Origin: Marmoricola sp. URHB0036
GTDB lineage: Bacteria; Actinomycetota; Actinomycetes; Propionibacteriales; Nocardioidaceae
Direction: 5' to 3'
Length of the DNA stretch: 64,000 bases
Assembly: GCF_000426045.1 (NCBI RefSeq)
Contig: NZ_AUEP01000011.1
Span: 124,001-188,000 of the forward strand
Below are positions 61,099 through 64,000 of the stretch, piece by piece. Every line of letters begins with the position of its first letter. Position 1 is the stretch's first letter. A model generated the notes under the pieces. That model ran no database searches, was not told the origin of the DNA, and worked only from the letters and a program-made list of their open reading frames with translations. The position numbers and the translations under genes are program-made.

Positions 61099-61995
61099 AT
61101 GTCTGAACGCACCCGTCTCGGCGTCGGCGACGCCGCCCCGGTCATCGATCTCACCGACACCGACGGGCAGCGGGTGGGGGTCGACCCGGCAGTGAGCAAC
61201 GCGACCGTGCTCGTCTTCACCTCCAACGGGTGCCCCTACGCCCTGGCCTGGCACGACCGCATCCAGGACGTCGTCCGCGACTACGCCGAGCAGGGAGTCA
61301 GCGTCGTGCAGGTCATCTGCAACGACGACCAGCTGCAGCCGCTCGACTCCGCGGAGAACATGGACGCCCGGGTGCAGCGCGGTGAGGTCGCCGGCGTGTT
61401 CCTGCGCGACGGGGACCAGTCCACCACGCGACTGTTCGGTGCCACCGCGACACCGGAGACCTTCGTGATCGACCGGCAGGGCGTCGTCCGCTACCACGGC
61501 GCCCCGGACCGGGACTACGACGACCCCGGGCTGCGCGCCGAATGGCTGCGCGAGGGCATCGAGGCGGTCCTGGAGTCCCGCAACCCCGCCCAGGCGTCGA
61601 CCCCGCCGGCCGGATGCTCGGTGAAGTGGCGGGTGGAGCTGCTGTGGTGGGCCGGGTGTCCCAGCCACGACAGGGCCGAGGAGCTGATCCGCGAACAGCT
61701 GGCCGACATGCACCGTGAGGACGTGCGCGTAGAACGCATCGAGGTCACGTCTGCAGCCCAGGCTGCGGCGTACGACTTCCCGGGCTCGCCGACGATCCGC
61801 ATCGGTGGCACCGACCTCTTCCCGCAACCCGGAGCGACGCCTGCTCTGGCCTGCCGGGCCTACACCCGCGAGGACGGGCAGATCAGTCCGCTGCCGTCGC
61901 GAGCCGAGCTGGACGGTCGCATGCGGGAGGCGCTGGTCCGACCCTGGGAGCTGCCCAACTGGGTCGACTTCCGCAAGCAGGCTGCGACGAGCTGA
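61099..61995 (+). CDS. Redoxin fused to a second thioredoxin-fold domain
   Basis: 298 residues. Residues 1-155 form an AhpC/TSA/TlpA-like redoxin domain with TSNGCPYALAWHDRI: the first Cys is present, but the partner Cys of a CxxC is replaced. After a linker with PPAGCSV, residues ~172-290 form another thioredoxin fold with WWAGCPSHDRAEELI and DFPGSPTIRIGGTDLFP, like the alkylmercury-lyase-type C-terminal proteins. It may remove H2O2 made by the neighbouring oxidase, or serve as a redox partner. The fusion is unusual. Confidence 0.75.
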   Translation: MSERTRLGVGDAAPVIDLTDTDGQRVGVDPAVSNATVLVFTSNGCPYALAWHDRIQDVVRDYAEQGVSVVQVICNDDQLQPLDSAENMDARVQRGEVAGVFLRDGDQSTTRLFGATATPETFVIDRQGVVRYHGAPDRDYDDPGLRAEWLREGIEAVLESRNPAQASTPPAGCSVKWRVELLWWAGCPSHDRAEELIREQLADMHREDVRVERIEVTSAAQAAAYDFPGSPTIRIGGTDLFPQPGATPALACRAYTREDGQISPLPSRAELDGRMREALVRPWELPNWVDFRKQAATS

Positions 61996-63521
61996 TGTCC
62001 CGCGAGTTCCCCGCACAGGTCGACGTGGCGATCGTCGGCAGCGGTCCCACCGGAGCGACGTACGCGCGGATCCTCAGTGAGCTGCGCCCGGACCTCACCG
62101 TGGCCACCTTCGAGGTCGGCCCATTGGTGACCGACCCACCAGGTGCCCACGTCAAGAGCATCGTCGACCGGGACGCGCGCGCCGTCGCGCAGCACCTGTC
62201 CGAAGGGCCGGCCGATCCGGAGGACGACGGTCGCCTCAGGCGCGCCGGCACCTTCCTGCTGCCGAGCGGCTACCAGCTGGACGGCGAGGACGGCATCCCT
62301 TCGGTCGCCATGTCCAGCAACGTCGGCGGCATGGGTGCGCACTGGACCTGCGCCTGCCCTCGCCCGGGTGACAGCGAGCGGGTGCCCTTCCTGCCGGGCT
62401 TCGACGAACTGCTCGACGAGGCCGCTCGCCTGCTGGGAGTGTCCACCGACGCGTTCGACGACGCTCCCTTCGCCCACGAGGTACGCCGGCGGCTGGCCGC
62501 GGAGTTCGACGACGACCGTCCGGCCGAGCGCCGGGTGCAGTCGATGCCCCTGGCGGTGCGCGTGAGTCAGGACGGGACGGTCACGTGGTCGGGGTCCGAT
62601 GTCGTCTTCGGTGACGCCGCCCGCGACAACCCCCGCTTCACGCTGATCCCTGACGCACTCGTCCGGCGCGTGGTCATCGAGGGCGGCCGGACCACTGGCG
62701 TCGTCGTCGTCGACCGGACCGACCACTCCGAGCACGACGTCGCGGCATCGGAGGTCGTCGTGGCGGCCGACGCGCTGCGCACGCCCCAACTGCTGTGGGC
62801 ATCGGGCATCCGTCTGCCCGCCCTCGGGCGCCACCTGAACGACCAGAGCCAGCTCATCCACGCCGTACGTCTGCGAGACGTCGAGTCCACAGCGGAGAGC
62901 CAGGTCGACCCTCGAGGCCGCACGGCCGTGGTCCAGCAGAGCGGAGTGAGCTGGGTGCCGTACACCGACGCCGAGCCGTTCCACGGTCAGGTGATGCAGC
63001 TCGACGCCTCACCGGTCCCTCTCGCTCCGGGGGACGTGCCCGAACCCGGTTCCATCGTCGGGCTCGGCTGGTTCTGCGCCAAGGACATCAGCGCCGAGGA
63101 CCGCGTCACCTTCGACGACACCGCGACCGATGCCTACGGGATGCCGGCAATGCAGGTCCACTACACCCTCACCGACGTCGACCACGAGCTGCTCGAGGCC
63201 GCCCAGGCGTCCATCAAGCGCGCGGCGGCGGCACTCGGCGAGCCCCTCGACGCCGAGCCGAGGACGCTGGCCGGGGGAGCGTCGCTGCACTACCAGGGAA
63301 CGGTCCGGATGGGACCTGCGGACGACTCCACGAGCGTCTGCGACGTGTCCAGCCGGGTCTGGGGGGTCGACGGGCTACGCGTCGCCGGCAACGGCGTCAT
63401 CCCCACGCCCATGGCCTGCAACCCGACGCTCACGTCGGTCGCTCTCGCTGTCGCGGGAGCGCGGCACATCGCCGACACCCTGGCGACAGCACAGCGGACT
63501 CACGAGGAGGCACGAGGATGA
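61995..63521 (+). CDS. GMC-family FAD oxidoreductase, pyranose oxidase/C-glycoside 3-oxidase-like
   Basis: 508 residues. FAD loop VAIVGSGPTGATYARIL, the covalent-FAD-region-like VGGMGAHWTCAC, and the C-terminal active site with His432 (SLHYQGTVRMG) and Asn476 (GVIPTPMACNPTLTS) match pyranose 2-oxidases and the CarA-type C-glycoside 3-oxidases. It would oxidise C3 of a sugar moiety, the step required before deglycosylation. Start shares one base with the previous stop. Stop overlaps the Gfo gene by four bases. Oxidase or dehydrogenase mode cannot be told from sequence. Confidence 0.82.
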   Translation: MSREFPAQVDVAIVGSGPTGATYARILSELRPDLTVATFEVGPLVTDPPGAHVKSIVDRDARAVAQHLSEGPADPEDDGRLRRAGTFLLPSGYQLDGEDGIPSVAMSSNVGGMGAHWTCACPRPGDSERVPFLPGFDELLDEAARLLGVSTDAFDDAPFAHEVRRRLAAEFDDDRPAERRVQSMPLAVRVSQDGTVTWSGSDVVFGDAARDNPRFTLIPDALVRRVVIEGGRTTGVVVVDRTDHSEHDVAASEVVVAADALRTPQLLWASGIRLPALGRHLNDQSQLIHAVRLRDVESTAESQVDPRGRTAVVQQSGVSWVPYTDAEPFHGQVMQLDASPVPLAPGDVPEPGSIVGLGWFCAKDISAEDRVTFDDTATDAYGMPAMQVHYTLTDVDHELLEAAQASIKRAAAALGEPLDAEPRTLAGGASLHYQGTVRMGPADDSTSVCDVSSRVWGVDGLRVAGNGVIPTPMACNPTLTSVALAVAGARHIADTLATAQRTHEEARG

Positions 63522-64000
63522 CCGAGCTGCGGGTGGCCATGATCGGCCATGCGTTCATGGGAGCCGCGCACAGTCAGGCGTGGCGCACGGCACCACGGTT
63601 CTTCGACCTGCCGTCGACGCCCGTGCTGAGGGTGCTCTGCGGTCGCGACGCGGCCCGAGCGGCAGAAGCCGCCGAGCGACTGGGCTGGGAGCAGAGCTCG
63701 GACGACTGGCGCTCCGTCATCGCTCGCGACGACGTCGACGTGGTGGACATCTGCACACCGGGTGACAGCCACGGAGAGATCGCCGTCGCGGCCCTGGCAG
63801 CAGGCAAGCACGTCATCTGTGAGAAGCCGCTGGCCAACACGGTCGTCGAGGCCGAGCAGATGTCAGCGGCTGCCGAACAGGCGGCGGCTCACGGCGTACG
63901 GGCGATGGTCGGGTTCACCTACCGCCGCGTCCCAGCTGTCGCCCTGGCCCGTCAGCTGGTCGCGGAGGGCCGCATCGGCGAGGTCCGTCACGTCCGTGCC
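63518..64000 (+). CDS. Gfo/Idh/MocA-family oxidoreductase, 3' end outside window
   Basis: 161 codons are visible. The Rossmann loop is MIGHAFMGAAHSQAW, followed by DVDVVDICTPGDSHGEIAVAALAAGKHVICEKPLA, the sugar-oxidoreductase core with the EKP motif holding the conserved Lys. Members oxidise or reduce hydroxyl groups of sugars and cyclitols, often 3-keto sugars. It would suit handling of the keto-sugar left after C-glycoside cleavage. The ATG overlaps the GMC stop. Confidence 0.9.
   Translation, partial: MTELRVAMIGHAFMGAAHSQAWRTAPRFFDLPSTPVLRVLCGRDAARAAEAAERLGWEQSSDDWRSVIARDDVDVVDICTPGDSHGEIAVAALAAGKHVICEKPLANTVVEAEQMSAAAEQAAAHGVRAMVGFTYRRVPAVALARQLVAEGRIGEVRHVRA

Overview
The window is high-GC DNA (about 70% by eye) packed with short-spaced or overlapping genes, many GTG starts and few classical promoters. 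The gene set (DUF222/HNH endonuclease, Tad pilus operon of the actinobacterial type, SARP and LuxR ATPase regulators, WYL regulator, PIG-L deacetylase, prfB-ftsE-ftsX-M23-smpB-ssrA block, tmRNA tag ending FALAA) points to an actinobacterium, most likely Nocardioides or a close relative in the Nocardioidaceae. The genus is an inference from gene content and style. No marker gene was compared with a database. I see no rRNA, stand-alone tRNA, insertion sequence, prophage or CRISPR array.

Layout. 1-1640: 3' part of a DUF222/HNH gene followed by a non-coding tract with a 135-bp direct repeat and a short palindromic repeat. 1643-10542: sugar catabolism locus with ABC importer (two permeases and a lipoprotein), DeoR regulator, GH4 glycosidase, and an operon of PfkB kinase, SIS isomerase/deaminase, tagatose-6-P-type kinase and class II aldolase; together they suit an alpha-galactoside or galactosamine route through tagatose 6-phosphate. 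10539-13943: VOC protein, ECF sigma/anti-sigma pair and three GNAT-type genes. 13954-18454: Tad/Flp pilus operon. 18538-22338: membrane protein, DUF2252 protein, APC antiporter, and a small gene behind a LexA-like box. 22313-30180: PIG-L deacetylase, MaoC, OsmC, two flavoproteins and a 1039-residue SARP/ATPase regulator; 11-bp-phased heptamer repeats before several of these promoters suggest one regulon. 30268-34218: GNAT, LuxR ATPase regulator and a divergent ECF sigma factor.

34267-52788 carries the housekeeping series prfB, ftsE, ftsX, M23 peptidase, smpB, ssrA, interrupted by accessory genes: VOC protein, MHS transporter with a CRP-type site, Rho_N-like protein, MDR oxidoreductase, S8 protease, lipoprotein, amidohydrolase, GH114 protein, NADH/quinone-type flavoprotein, DUF1203, and an MFS exporter with divergent WYL regulator separated by a perfect 25-bp palindrome. 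52887-56361: membrane protein and a NarL-type two-component pair.

56388-64000 is the most interesting part: SDR, FAD aromatic hydroxylase, then a divergent operon with the two subunits of a C-glycoside deglycosidase, a TetR regulator, a redoxin fusion, a pyranose-oxidase-like GMC flavoenzyme and a Gfo/Idh/MocA oxidoreductase cut by the window edge. Read together they form a plausible pathway: oxidise C3 of the sugar of an aromatic C-glycoside, cleave the C-C bond, remove peroxide, and process the sugar and the aromatic aglycone.
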